DNA of 62,304 bases, taken from Bacteroidia bacterium (GTDB lineage: Bacteria; Bacteroidota; Bacteroidia; SpSt-205). The stretch lies in assembly GCA_026413325.1 (NCBI GenBank), contig JANZYW010000004.1, forward strand, positions 1 to 62,304, written 5' to 3'. The translations under genes and the position numbers were made by a program. Under the pieces are notes generated by a model, which was not told the DNA's origin, did no database searches, and worked only from the letters and a program-made list of their open reading frames with translations. Shown here piece after piece: positions 32,598 through 41,004 of this stretch (positions are counted from its first letter, which is position 1; the number at the start of each line of letters is the position of its first letter).

Positions 32598-32605
32598 CAT
32601 TTTTG
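32598..32605 (+). promoter_or_regulatory. Probable -7 element (CATTTTTG) of the DMT permease
   Basis: One mismatch to TAnnTTTG, 4 nt before GTG 32610; it supports that start over ATG 32520. Confidence 0.4.
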
Positions 32606-32609
32606 CAGG

Positions 32610-33458
32610 GTGTGGTTTGTGGCAGGCTCCATCCTTACGAACGTCCTCCTTTTGGTATGGCTTCGGCTGTTTCGAGTCCCCGTTTTTCCATTGATAACGT
32701 TGAATTATTGGGTTTGTGTAGGATGGGTTACCCTCCTGGAGCCGCCTAACTGGGAGCAGGTGGCCTCCATTTCGGGGTGGGCGATAGGCGCTTTCTTCCT
32801 ACTGGGAGGATTATTCATAAGCGTTTTTGCCCTGACTGGCGCAGCCACACGAGAGATCGGTATCGGGCTCGTTGGAATGTTGGCCAAACTTTCTGTAGTT
32901 TTTCCAGTGGCATTTTCAGCCTTTTTTATGAAAGAGCCGCTTTCTTTTTTCCAACAGCTTGGTGTTCTTATAGGACTGGGGGCGATTGTTGCGGTCCATT
33001 ACCCGTATCTGCGGGGTGGAGGCTGGCGTGCCCTATTCCGGGCGGGACGCATCGGTATCCTTCTATGGATTGGCAACGGCATCATAGATATTCTTTTCAA
33101 AGCCTTTCAGCCACACTGGGTATCGCTTTCCCCTCTTCAAATCCCTCTCTTCATCATGAGCGTCGCAGGAGCTTTGGGAGTCTTTTTTCACTTAGGAAGA
33201 GGGAAAGGTTCTCTTCTCCTGCATAGGTCGACCCTCGGGACAGCGGTGATACTGGGTACCACTAATCTCCTTTCCATTTATTGTTATTTGAAAGGATTGC
33301 AGAGCTTTCCCGCAGTGCAGTTTTTTCTCTGGAATAATCTCGGTATCGTCCTCTTATCTGGGATAGTGGGTGTTCTCTTCTTTCGGGAACGTTTTTCGTG
33401 GGAGATGGGAGTCGGCTATGGAATGGGGCTCCTGTCTATCTTCTTGGTATCAGCATAA
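32610..33458 (+). CDS. DMT/EamA-type membrane transporter
   Basis: About 282 aa with ten hydrophobic helices in two halves, as in drug/metabolite transporters. Family-like features are GMLAKLSVVFPVAFSAFFMKEPLSFFQQLGVLIGLGAIV in the first repeat and PAVQFFLWNNLGIVLLSGIVGVLFFRERFSWEMGVGYGMGLLSI in the second. Substrate unknown. The ORF track starts at 32520, within the divergent xer gene; GTG 32610, with a -7-like box 4 nt upstream and the first helix directly after it, is preferred. Confidence 0.72.
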   Translation: MWFVAGSILTNVLLLVWLRLFRVPVFPLITLNYWVCVGWVTLLEPPNWEQVASISGWAIGAFFLLGGLFISVFALTGAATREIGIGLVGMLAKLSVVFPVAFSAFFMKEPLSFFQQLGVLIGLGAIVAVHYPYLRGGGWRALFRAGRIGILLWIGNGIIDILFKAFQPHWVSLSPLQIPLFIMSVAGALGVFFHLGRGKGSLLLHRSTLGTAVILGTTNLLSIYCYLKGLQSFPAVQFFLWNNLGIVLLSGIVGVLFFRERFSWEMGVGYGMGLLSIFLVSA

Positions 33459-33465
33459 CGAAATG

Positions 33466-33491
33466 AAAAAGGCCCCCTTGCTTGGGGGCCT
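33466..33491 (-). terminator. Hairpin with U-run on the minus strand
   Basis: AGGCCCCC and GGGGGCCT form a perfect 8-bp stem around a 6-nt loop (33470-33491). The A-run 33466-33470 is a U-run when read on the minus strand, so this is a good intrinsic terminator leftward and a poor one for the plus-strand permease gene ending at 33458. Confidence 0.55.
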
Positions 33492-33724
33492 CTGGCTGGG
33501 CTTACTCCAAAGAACATAAACTGAGAGCAGACCTGGACCGTTGTAGATCAAAAAAGGTGAGACCTAAGTGCAGAGCGAGGCGGAAAGAGCAGAAACAAAG
33601 ACCTCCCTGAAAAAGAGCTATCTATGTAGAACCAGAGAAGACCCAGACAATTTCTCCGAGCTCGGAATGACCTGTTTTTATTTTATATACGGACGCTCGA
33701 CTTTCTCAGGTTGCATGAAAGGTG
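33492..33724. other. Intergenic stretch without a recognisable gene
   Basis: This is the largest gap in the window (33459-33736 as a whole). It holds no convincing ORF; the 78-aa track ORF runs into the subtilase gene in another frame. The leftward terminator at its left end raises the possibility of a minus-strand small RNA of about 200 nt, but no TAnnTTTG promoter is seen on that strand. A 12-bp interrupted stem can be drawn between CTGGGTCTTCTCT and GGAGTAAGCCCAG (minus strand). Confidence 0.3.
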
Positions 33725-33732
33725 TAACTTGG
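33725..33732 (+). promoter_or_regulatory. Probable -7 element (TAACTTGG) of the subtilase gene
   Basis: One mismatch to TAnnTTTG, 4 nt before GTG 33737. Confidence 0.4.
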
Positions 33733-33736
33733 ATGC

Positions 33737-36700
33737 GTGAGACTGGAAGGACTCTGGATAGGTCTTCTTGCGGCACAGACTTATTACATACAGGTACGTC
33801 CTGAGGCGATCTCGCTTCGGCGACAGCTACAGCAAGCCGCTATCGGGTCAGATGCCCGAGCTCGTCTGTCCCTGGTATGGAGGGGCCTCACCCGAGTAGA
33901 GACGTTTTTACCTGCTGTGGATGGCGCCTTTTCAGGTCTACAGGATTGGTTTGTTGTCCACTTTTCTGGGAGAGATTCGGTAGCCCTGTTGGAAGAGATC
34001 AAAGGCCATGAAGGGGTCAGCTGGGTAGAACCGGCCGTCCGTCGCCGCATTTGTGGAGGGCCTTCTTCTTTGGCTGGGTGGCATCATTTCGCTTTAGGAA
34101 CGGAGACGACGTGGAGCCAGAGCCAAGGGAGCCCCTCTATCGTGATGGCTCTCATTGATAGTGGGACAGACTGGCTTCTTCCTGCCTTTCATCGACAGGT
34201 ATGGATTAATCCCTCGGAAGATCTAAATGGAAATGCGGTGCTGGATGCAGAAGACCTAAACGGGGTAGATGACGATGGAAACGGCTTCGTAGATGATGTG
34301 ATAGGGTATGATTTTACGGATCAGCCATTTTCTGCTGGCGTAGGAGATTATGTGGGGGTAGATCCATGGCCTATCGATGAAAATGGTCATGGTACCGCTA
34401 TGGCGAGCGTGATGGTGGCCCGGCCTGATCGGGGTCCAGTCGCAGGAGTGGCTCCCGGATGCAGGCTCATGATCCTTCGCTGCTTCAATGCGGATGGCTA
34501 TGGCGAAGATGACGACATCGCCCGGGCACTGGTATATGCTGTGCAAAACGGGGCTCGGATCATCAACTGCAGCTTTGGAGATGAGAGACCCTCTCGCTTG
34601 ATCCAGACTGTAATCCAGTATGCCTACCGAGCGGGAGTTACTATCGTGGCTGCTTCTGGAAATGGAACAGGAGGCCGCCCCCATTTCCCTTCTGGCTTTG
34701 GAGAAGTGCTCGCTGCAGGGGGCTTAGCCTATGATGAAGTCTCCGGGCGATTTTATCTGTGGCCTTTGTCTGGCTATTATCGGGTGGATTGGGTGGCCCC
34801 GGCTGATCGATTGCCCGTCTTGTATCCGGGTGGTCAAGTGCGGCTTCTGAGCGGGACTAGCTTAGCTGCGGCGCTCTCCTGCGCAGCTGCTGCACTGCTT
34901 TTGAGCGTTCATCCTACCCTAACTCCCGATGACATTCGAGCGACTTTTTGTGCTCGAGCGCTTCCTCTCTCCACCTCTGGGTGGAATGTATATAGTGGGA
35001 GTGGGCGAATATACCTCCCTTCTGCTATGGCACATCCCCAGAATGCTGTGGCAGGCTGGCTCTTTCCCCCTGAAGGGGTGCCTCTCACCAGTGGAATTCC
35101 CTTCGTCTTCGCTACGTATCATAGTCTACTGGAGAGCTGGGAGATAAGCTGGGCTTCCTCCTTGGAGGGGCCATGGCGTTTACTTCTGCAGGGTACCTCT
35201 CCAAGCTTGCGAGATACTCTTCAGAACTGGGTCCCCTCTTCAGGGCGTTCCTTCCTTCGACTCACCCTTTTCCTTCGAAATGGAGGAGAAGTGGTCTTTC
35301 TTCGAGAGGTCTCCTACTTCCCTGGAGGAGTCGGAAATGCTTATGTAGAGCAGGTAGTAGGCTGGAGAGAGGGTCTCTTGGGCCTCATAGCAAGTTGGAA
35401 AGTAAATGTACCTCTTTATGCATGTGTGGAGGCTGCTTCTCACCGAGTGTGTTCGGACAAAATAGACACTACGGGGTCGGTGTGGCTCCCTTCTTCATCA
35501 GTAGGACAGATGGGGCGGTGGGTAGCCTATACACTCACGGATACGCCGTATCATCCCCTGCCTTTACCTGCGCAAGTGCCGAAGGTCCTTCCGTATGCAC
35601 CATGGCAGGTAAATGGAAGGCGATCTATGGAAGGGTTTTATCTGGCTGAGGTAGCCCCCGACTGGGATGGGGACGGCGAAGGAGACCTGATCGTAAGCGG
35701 AAGGATACCTGCCACCGGAAGAGTAGGTCGGCTGTATTTTTTGCATCGTGTCGGAGATACATACCTTCCCTATGACAGTATAGCGACTATTGCCAGTCTG
35801 CTTCCTCGCGATCTGAGAGATTGGGATGGAGATGGGGTGCAGGAGCTTTTGTGTGTATGGCTGGATAGTTTCTACGTATTAGGAGGTACTCCGCCCCGAG
35901 ATCTCCTTTGGCGAGGGCGGGGGAGGGCTGCTCGATTGGGGGCAAATCAAACCGTCTGGATTCGTGAAGAGGATGGGGATTACCGTTGTTTGACGAGAGA
36001 AGGTTCCGCTCTGGTCTCGCTGGCCGATACTGTTCGTTGGACAGGGAGTACGACCATCCCTCGCCTCGTGGAGCTAAGAGACGGCTTTTCACGGATATGG
36101 GCCTTTGGGAACTATGCGGGATGGATTTTTCTATATGATTCTCTGGGCCAGCTTATCCGGGCAGTTTTTACGGGGCTTCGGGACGTCGGTTCTTATCTCC
36201 TGACAGCAGATATCACTGGGGATGGAAGAGATGAGATTATCTATTTGGGGCAAGGACCGGATGGCTCTTGGTGGGAAGTAGGATTTCTTGCATCGCCGGG
36301 TTGGAGTCCCTCAGGTCGAGTTCGTTTTTGGGGGGGAAGTGGAGGGGGAGCACGCCTTTTCGCTGCTGGTGAGAGAATGGTTATCTGGCTACCCCCTCAT
36401 CTTTACGTAGGGCGCTTTCGGGGATTGGACTGGGAAGGAGAAGCTTTTGATGCAGGTATATGGGGAGTTTTCGGAGCTTGGATTTTAGAAGGAGATACGG
36501 TATTCCTGCTGGCCCGAGACACCCTGGTGCGTTTTTATCGCCTTGCACCGCCGTTGGGAGTGGGGCCCCAGTGGGCGGCTCCAGGGGGTATCTCCCCCAC
36601 GGAGGCCTTTTTATCTTGGCATGCGGTCGGCCCTACCCTCTCTTATGAACTCTATCGCCTCCAGATAGGAGAGCCTCCTGCACTGCTCTACACAGGAACA

Positions 36701-37615
36701 GACACGGCCTATGTAGATAGGGGGCTCACGCCAGAGAAGGAGTATTACTATTTCGTTCGGGTGGTGGGGGGAGCTTTTTCTCCCCCCTTTTTTCTTCGGC
36801 CAGGCGAGCGTCCTTGTTTGGACACGGCATGGGCGGAGGGAGAGGGTACATGTTGGGTACGGGGTACGAGCAGATGGGAAGGAGAGGGGGGTACATTCTT
36901 TCGGTTAAGGTCGGGAGGGCAACAGCCCCTCTTTTCGGTGGCTTCTGGTTCGACATGGCTCTTGCTTTTTCCTACGCTGCCTCATGAAGATACTTTAGAG
37001 ATAGATACCACTTTGACGGATGTGCGGGGGCGATATCTCTCTTCTGCGTGCACGCTCCTTCGGGTAGGGAAGGATACCTCTTCGGACACCTGTGTCAGTC
37101 CTACTGCCTGGCGCCTCTCAGGGGAGCGGGAAGTCGTGCTTACGTTCGCAGGGACCCTCCCTCCAGAAGCATACGACCTGGCTCGATATGCAGTGACCCC
37201 CGTAGGTGAAGTGGAACGGGTGGAGCCCTTCGAAGGAGGGCTTCGTCTGGTGCTTTCCGTTTCTCCCGCTGTGTGGCCCATCGAGATTCGATGGGACTGG
37301 GGGGAGCGGGGTTGCCCTTATCGGGTAGCTTTTTCTCCAGAAGAGGCAGCCCAAGCCACATGGGGCTTTTTCCCTAATCCGGTACGGGGGCATCGGCAGG
37401 TGTACTTCTGGGGACTCCCTCCTGAAACAGAAGTAAAAATCCTCACTCCTGAGGGGAAGCTTTGCCGAAGATTGATTATGCCACGATCGGAAGGCCCTCT
37501 CGCCTGGGACCTGCGGACAGTAAGTGGGGAGTATCTTTCTCCTGGTGTATACCTTATCTGGGCGGAGAAGGAAGGATGGCGTGCAGTGGAAAAACTTTTC
37601 ATTGAAGAAAGGTAA
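33737..37615 (+). CDS. Giant secreted subtilisin-like (S8) protease with T9SS sorting domain
   Basis: A 1292-aa protein. A short signal (MRLEGLWIGLLAAQ) is followed by an inhibitor-like propeptide and an S8 domain with the full triad: Asp in VMALIDSGTDW (about 141), His in DENGHGTAMAS (about 218) and Ser in LSGTSLAAALSCA (about 375); the oxyanion Asn is in AASGNGTGG. An Asp/Asn-rich insertion (GVDDDGNGFVDD) is usual in Bacteroidota subtilases. A long region with FG-GAP-like repeats (DWDGDGEGDLIVSG, DWDGDGVQELLCVW) and fibronectin-like parts follows. The C-terminal sorting domain begins at FFPNPV and ends in SPGVYLIWAEK. A surface or released protease; substrate unknown. Confidence 0.88.
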   Translation: MRLEGLWIGLLAAQTYYIQVRPEAISLRRQLQQAAIGSDARARLSLVWRGLTRVETFLPAVDGAFSGLQDWFVVHFSGRDSVALLEEIKGHEGVSWVEPAVRRRICGGPSSLAGWHHFALGTETTWSQSQGSPSIVMALIDSGTDWLLPAFHRQVWINPSEDLNGNAVLDAEDLNGVDDDGNGFVDDVIGYDFTDQPFSAGVGDYVGVDPWPIDENGHGTAMASVMVARPDRGPVAGVAPGCRLMILRCFNADGYGEDDDIARALVYAVQNGARIINCSFGDERPSRLIQTVIQYAYRAGVTIVAASGNGTGGRPHFPSGFGEVLAAGGLAYDEVSGRFYLWPLSGYYRVDWVAPADRLPVLYPGGQVRLLSGTSLAAALSCAAAALLLSVHPTLTPDDIRATFCARALPLSTSGWNVYSGSGRIYLPSAMAHPQNAVAGWLFPPEGVPLTSGIPFVFATYHSLLESWEISWASSLEGPWRLLLQGTSPSLRDTLQNWVPSSGRSFLRLTLFLRNGGEVVFLREVSYFPGGVGNAYVEQVVGWREGLLGLIASWKVNVPLYACVEAASHRVCSDKIDTTGSVWLPSSSVGQMGRWVAYTLTDTPYHPLPLPAQVPKVLPYAPWQVNGRRSMEGFYLAEVAPDWDGDGEGDLIVSGRIPATGRVGRLYFLHRVGDTYLPYDSIATIASLLPRDLRDWDGDGVQELLCVWLDSFYVLGGTPPRDLLWRGRGRAARLGANQTVWIREEDGDYRCLTREGSALVSLADTVRWTGSTTIPRLVELRDGFSRIWAFGNYAGWIFLYDSLGQLIRAVFTGLRDVGSYLLTADITGDGRDEIIYLGQGPDGSWWEVGFLASPGWSPSGRVRFWGGSGGGARLFAAGERMVIWLPPHLYVGRFRGLDWEGEAFDAGIWGVFGAWILEGDTVFLLARDTLVRFYRLAPPLGVGPQWAAPGGISPTEAFLSWHAVGPTLSYELYRLQIGEPPALLYTGTDTAYVDRGLTPEKEYYYFVRVVGGAFSPPFFLRPGERPCLDTAWAEGEGTCWVRGTSRWEGEGGTFFRLRSGGQQPLFSVASGSTWLLLFPTLPHEDTLEIDTTLTDVRGRYLSSACTLLRVGKDTSSDTCVSPTAWRLSGEREVVLTFAGTLPPEAYDLARYAVTPVGEVERVEPFEGGLRLVLSVSPAVWPIEIRWDWGERGCPYRVAFSPEEAAQATWGFFPNPVRGHRQVYFWGLPPETEVKILTPEGKLCRRLIMPRSEGPLAWDLRTVSGEYLSPGVYLIWAEKEGWRAVEKLFIEER

Positions 37616-37627
37616 AAATTTGGCACA

Positions 37628-37634
37628 TACTTTG
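37628..37634 (+). promoter_or_regulatory. Candidate -7 variant (TACTTTG) before the LPP20 gene
   Basis: A 7-base variant, one base shorter than TAnnTTTG, in the context ACATACTTTGCCGCA, 17 nt before ATG 37652. Nearly the same string precedes lpxK on the minus strand. Confidence 0.35.
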
Positions 37635-37651
37635 CCGCACTTCCTTATGCT

Positions 37652-38287
37652 ATGAAAACGCTTGTCATCGTACTCGTCGGGCTCATGAGCTTAGGGCTCG
37701 CCCAGACGACTGAAAAAGAAGCTAAGAAAGAGATTCAGCGAAAGGCTATCAAAGAGGCCCGCAAAGAAGCGAAGCGGTTCAAAAAAGGAGGTTACGATGT
37801 GACACCGGGTTCCTTGCCGATGGAGAAGCAGTTAGAGTACACCTGGATCCGTCTCTACCAGCGAGATGAAAAAGGACAGTCGCTTTATCTGAGCGCAGAT
37901 GGAAATGCCGTCGCTGAGACTCGAACGGCAGCGGAGATGCAGGCCTTAGAAGCGGCTAAGCTCAACCTTGCTGGTCAGTTAGAGACCTTTATTCGGGCAA
38001 TCATCGAAGCCAATATAGCCAATGCTCAGCTCAATACCGAAGAGGCTGCTTCTGTAACGGAGTTTTTAGCGGGAGCTAAAAATGTAATCGTAACTACTCT
38101 GAGCCAAGTGGAGCCCGCTTTCAAGATTTATCGCAACTTGCCCAATAAAAATGTGGAAGTGAATTTGAAGTTACTGGTCAATCGAGAACAAGTCCTTCAA
38201 GAGGCAAAGAAGCAAGTTCGGCAGGAGCTGCGTGAGCGGCTGAAAGGGCTACAAGAAAAGGTCGATCGCCTGTTACCTCTGCAGTGA
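37652..38287 (+). CDS. LPP20-domain secreted protein
   Basis: A 211-aa protein with a signal peptide (MKTLVIVLVGLMSLGLAQ), a Lys/Glu-rich helical segment, and an LPP20/FlgT-N-like core: ADGNAVAETRTAAEMQALEAAKLNLAGQLETFI, then VEVNLKLLVNREQVLQEAKKQVRQELRERL. LPP20 proteins are envelope proteins of unclear role. It is the first of four closely spaced genes ending in the 41005 membrane gene; its TGA overlaps the next ATG by one base. Confidence 0.78.
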   Translation: MKTLVIVLVGLMSLGLAQTTEKEAKKEIQRKAIKEARKEAKRFKKGGYDVTPGSLPMEKQLEYTWIRLYQRDEKGQSLYLSADGNAVAETRTAAEMQALEAAKLNLAGQLETFIRAIIEANIANAQLNTEEAASVTEFLAGAKNVIVTTLSQVEPAFKIYRNLPNKNVEVNLKLLVNREQVLQEAKKQVRQELRERLKGLQEKVDRLLPLQ

Positions 38288-39150
38288 TGCGGATTCTCTG
38301 GGGCTTGGCCTGTGGGATAGCGGGACTTCTTTGGAGCCAGGAGCGAATGGTATCTGGCTTCGCGGAAGTGGAGCTGCTACCGGGATGGTCCATCGAACGG
38401 GCTCAGCGGCAAGCACAGCAGCTGGCTATCCTGCAGGCACTCCAGAGCACGTTTCCTAATCATATTGCGCAGGCCAGTAAGTATCTCATAGATAATAGGA
38501 CGGAAGGGCGTCAGGCTCGAACGCAAACGTACTTTTACCTCACAGCCGATCAATATATCGGCGGGGAGTGGCTTCAGACCACGGATGTGCGATTTTCTAC
38601 GGAAGTGCGGAAAGGGCAGGTATGGGTCACTTGCAAAATAAGAGGTCGAGCTCGACCTCGTTTGAATCCGCCCCTTCCCCTGGAGCTGCGTACGCTCCGC
38701 TGCAGAGACACTGCTTGCACCACTACCGATTTCCTTTCTGGGGATCCCTTCTACCTCTCCTTTCGCAGTGTGGTACCAGGCTACTTGCAGGTTTTCTGGG
38801 AAGATTCGGGACGGGTATATCGCCTTCTCCCCTATCAAAATCAGCGTCAAAACGCCTGGCCTGTTCGGGGAGATACTACCTATCTCTTCTTTTCCTCGGA
38901 GCCTCAGCACCGTTCGGAGGCTTTCTGGACAGATGAACTTCTGCTCACGGCAGAGAAACCCGAAGTACTCCATCGCATCTATGTGCTTTTCTCTCAGCAT
39001 CCGCTGAGTGCGCCGCCAGAGCGATTTGACCCAACTGTTGGGTTTCATGTAGTGGATTTCGATAGTTTTCAGGAGTGGTTATTGGCGGAAAGACTTCGAC
39101 TTTCTGATTTGAATGTACGATACATAGACATAAGTGTGCGACAGCGATGA
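38287..39150 (+). CDS. Secreted DUF4384-domain protein
   Basis: A 287-aa protein with a signal peptide (MRILWGLACGIAGLLWSQ). The N-terminal part resembles LPP20/FlgT-type domains (ERAQRQAQQLAILQALQSTF). The middle carries the DUF4384 pattern FLSGDPFYLSFRSVVPGYLQVFWEDSGRVYRLLPYQ. DUF4384 occurs in other bacteria next to or fused with caspase-like domains. ATG 38287 is preferred to GTG 38284. The stop overlaps the caspase gene by 4 nt, so the two products are probably made together and act in the same compartment. Confidence 0.72.
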   Translation: MRILWGLACGIAGLLWSQERMVSGFAEVELLPGWSIERAQRQAQQLAILQALQSTFPNHIAQASKYLIDNRTEGRQARTQTYFYLTADQYIGGEWLQTTDVRFSTEVRKGQVWVTCKIRGRARPRLNPPLPLELRTLRCRDTACTTTDFLSGDPFYLSFRSVVPGYLQVFWEDSGRVYRLLPYQNQRQNAWPVRGDTTYLFFSSEPQHRSEAFWTDELLLTAEKPEVLHRIYVLFSQHPLSAPPERFDPTVGFHVVDFDSFQEWLLAERLRLSDLNVRYIDISVRQR

Positions 39151-40991
39151 GAATATCCCTTTTAGGATTGGCGATCTGGTTGTCAGCCCAGCCCTATAAA
39201 GATTTGGAGGGGCATATGGGCACGGTAAATGCGGCCGTATTCTCTTCTGACAGCCGCTATCTACTCACAGCCAGCAGTGACCGTACGATTCGGCTCTGGT
39301 ATATCCCACAGGGTGCGCCCTTAGCTCGGTTTACGGGGGCCACTGCCAGTATAAATGCTCTTACTGTTCCTGTCGATACCGCTGGATCATTTTGGGGTGC
39401 TTCCAGCGATGGGAAGGTATACCAATGGAGCCTTCACCAGTATCGGAGTTCGGCGAGAGGAGAAGGAGAGCGCTCCTCCCAGAGTTTTAAGCCGCTTCGT
39501 ACGGAAGCACTCAGCCGTCGAGTCATCAAGACAGGTCCTTCTGAGGTCTGGGAAGCCTTGAGTTTTTACCCGGACAAGTCCCTCATATATGCTCTGGGTA
39601 GAACAGGTCGCCTTATAGCTTGGGACTCCCAGGAAGGATGGCTGCAAACTTTTCAGGATACTTCGGGTGTGGCCTATGCGCTACTTTTCTCGGAACGAGT
39701 GAAGACTCTGTATGTAGGCAGTGGAAGCGGACAGATACTGGCACTGAATCCCAACACGCTCGGCGTTCAGCGTGTGCTGCGTGGCCATACTCGAGGGGTG
39801 CGCGGACTTGCCCTGAGCCCGGATGAGCGCTTCTTAGCCAGTGCAGGCCTGGATGGGAAGGTGATGCTGTGGACTCTACCAGAGGGACTTCGCACACGCA
39901 CGCTGGAGAAGCACAGTGACGGTGTACGAGCTGTTTCTTTCAGCCCAGATGGACGTTTCCTGGCCAGTGCGGGCAAAGATGGTCTTATATGCATCTGGAA
40001 CGTCGCTTCCGGTCGCTTAGAGAAAACTATCTCGGTGGAAGCGCCCCTGTGGACCATCGCATTCAGCCCGAATGGTCAGTATCTCGTAGCCGGAGGAGAG
40101 GGTGGCCTTCTCCGTCTCTGGCGTATCGACCAACTGGGTATTCGTCCGATTCAGATTATCGCCGAAACAGATTCTCTATACGCTCCCCCGGTGGATATCG
40201 AAGACAATGTTCCGCAGTGCCCGTCTGTGAAGAATCATCGTTATGCATTTATTGTAGGGAACGAAGACTACCGAAGCTTCCAGCCCTCATTCACCCCTAC
40301 GATGAATGTTCCGTATGCTGTTCGGGATGCGTATGCTTTTCGCATGTATGCAGAGCAGATGCTGGGCATCCCCTCTCGAAATATTGTATTTCTACAAAAT
40401 GCCACCAGTGCCCAGATTCGGCGAGAGATGGAGAAGCTTTCTCTCCTTACGCAAGTGAGCGGGGGGAAGGCAGAGATATTTTTCTACTATGCAGGGCATG
40501 GGGTTCCTCATCCCCGTACGCAAGAAAGTTACATTCTTCCCGTAGATGTCGCTCCCGCTGCACCAGAAGAAGGGGGGATTCGTCTCACAGATCTCATTCA
40601 AAAGCTTGGGCAGAGTGGAGTAGGGCGCGTATGGGTTATAGTAGATGCCTGTTTCAGTGGAGGAGCCCGAGAAGAAAGCCCCTTAGCAAGCAGAGGGATC
40701 CGCCTTCGTCCCAAACCCATCGTTCTCACGGGTCCCGTGATACTGATATCTGCCAGCACAGCGGATGAAGAATCCCTTCCCTATCACCAAGCTCGTCATG
40801 GACTGTTTACCTACTTTTTCTTGAAGTCGTTGAAGAGTGCGGGATGTCAACCCCGATCGCTTCAGTCGCTTTTGGAAGAAGCTGCTACGGAGACAACCCG
40901 TTACGCACTTCTTCTGCATAATAAGCTTCAGCGGCCTACTTGGATGGTCAGCCCTACCTTGTCGGAATCGATATTATCCGAGTCTTGGTAG
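39147..40991 (+). CDS. Exported WD40-repeat caspase-like (C14) protease
   Basis: A 614-aa protein. The signal peptide MRISLLGLAIWLSAQ is followed by a WD40 propeller (about 18-330; repeats such as FSSDSRYLLTASSDRTIRLW, LSPDERFLASAGLDGKVMLW, FSPDGRFLASAGKDGLICIW) and a caspase fold (about 360-600). The catalytic His is in FFYYAGHGVP (about 452) and the Cys in VIVDACFSGG (about 501), both intact. WD40-caspase proteins are usually cytoplasmic signalling proteins; this one should work outside the inner membrane. Calcium dependence and Arg/Lys specificity of metacaspases are possible but unproven. Coupled to the DUF4384 gene. Confidence 0.88.
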   Translation: MRISLLGLAIWLSAQPYKDLEGHMGTVNAAVFSSDSRYLLTASSDRTIRLWYIPQGAPLARFTGATASINALTVPVDTAGSFWGASSDGKVYQWSLHQYRSSARGEGERSSQSFKPLRTEALSRRVIKTGPSEVWEALSFYPDKSLIYALGRTGRLIAWDSQEGWLQTFQDTSGVAYALLFSERVKTLYVGSGSGQILALNPNTLGVQRVLRGHTRGVRGLALSPDERFLASAGLDGKVMLWTLPEGLRTRTLEKHSDGVRAVSFSPDGRFLASAGKDGLICIWNVASGRLEKTISVEAPLWTIAFSPNGQYLVAGGEGGLLRLWRIDQLGIRPIQIIAETDSLYAPPVDIEDNVPQCPSVKNHRYAFIVGNEDYRSFQPSFTPTMNVPYAVRDAYAFRMYAEQMLGIPSRNIVFLQNATSAQIRREMEKLSLLTQVSGGKAEIFFYYAGHGVPHPRTQESYILPVDVAPAAPEEGGIRLTDLIQKLGQSGVGRVWVIVDACFSGGAREESPLASRGIRLRPKPIVLTGPVILISASTADEESLPYHQARHGLFTYFFLKSLKSAGCQPRSLQSLLEEAATETTRYALLLHNKLQRPTWMVSPTLSESILSESW

Positions 40992-40992
40992 T

Positions 40993-41000
40993 TACCTTCG
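40993..41000 (+). promoter_or_regulatory. Probable -7 element (TACCTTCG) of the small membrane protein
   Basis: One mismatch to TAnnTTTG, 4 nt before GTG 41005; the same TTCG variant precedes ppk1 and nhaD. Confidence 0.4.
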
Positions 41001-41004
41001 CAGG

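Noticed and set aside
32520-32609. Upstream extension of the DMT permease to ATG 32520
   Set aside because: The extra 30 residues are antisense to xer, not membrane-like, and a -7-like box sits 4 nt before GTG 32610.
33568-33804. 78-aa ORF in the gap before the subtilase
   Set aside because: It overlaps the subtilase start in another frame, has no recognisable motif or -7 box near its start, and has an unnatural composition.
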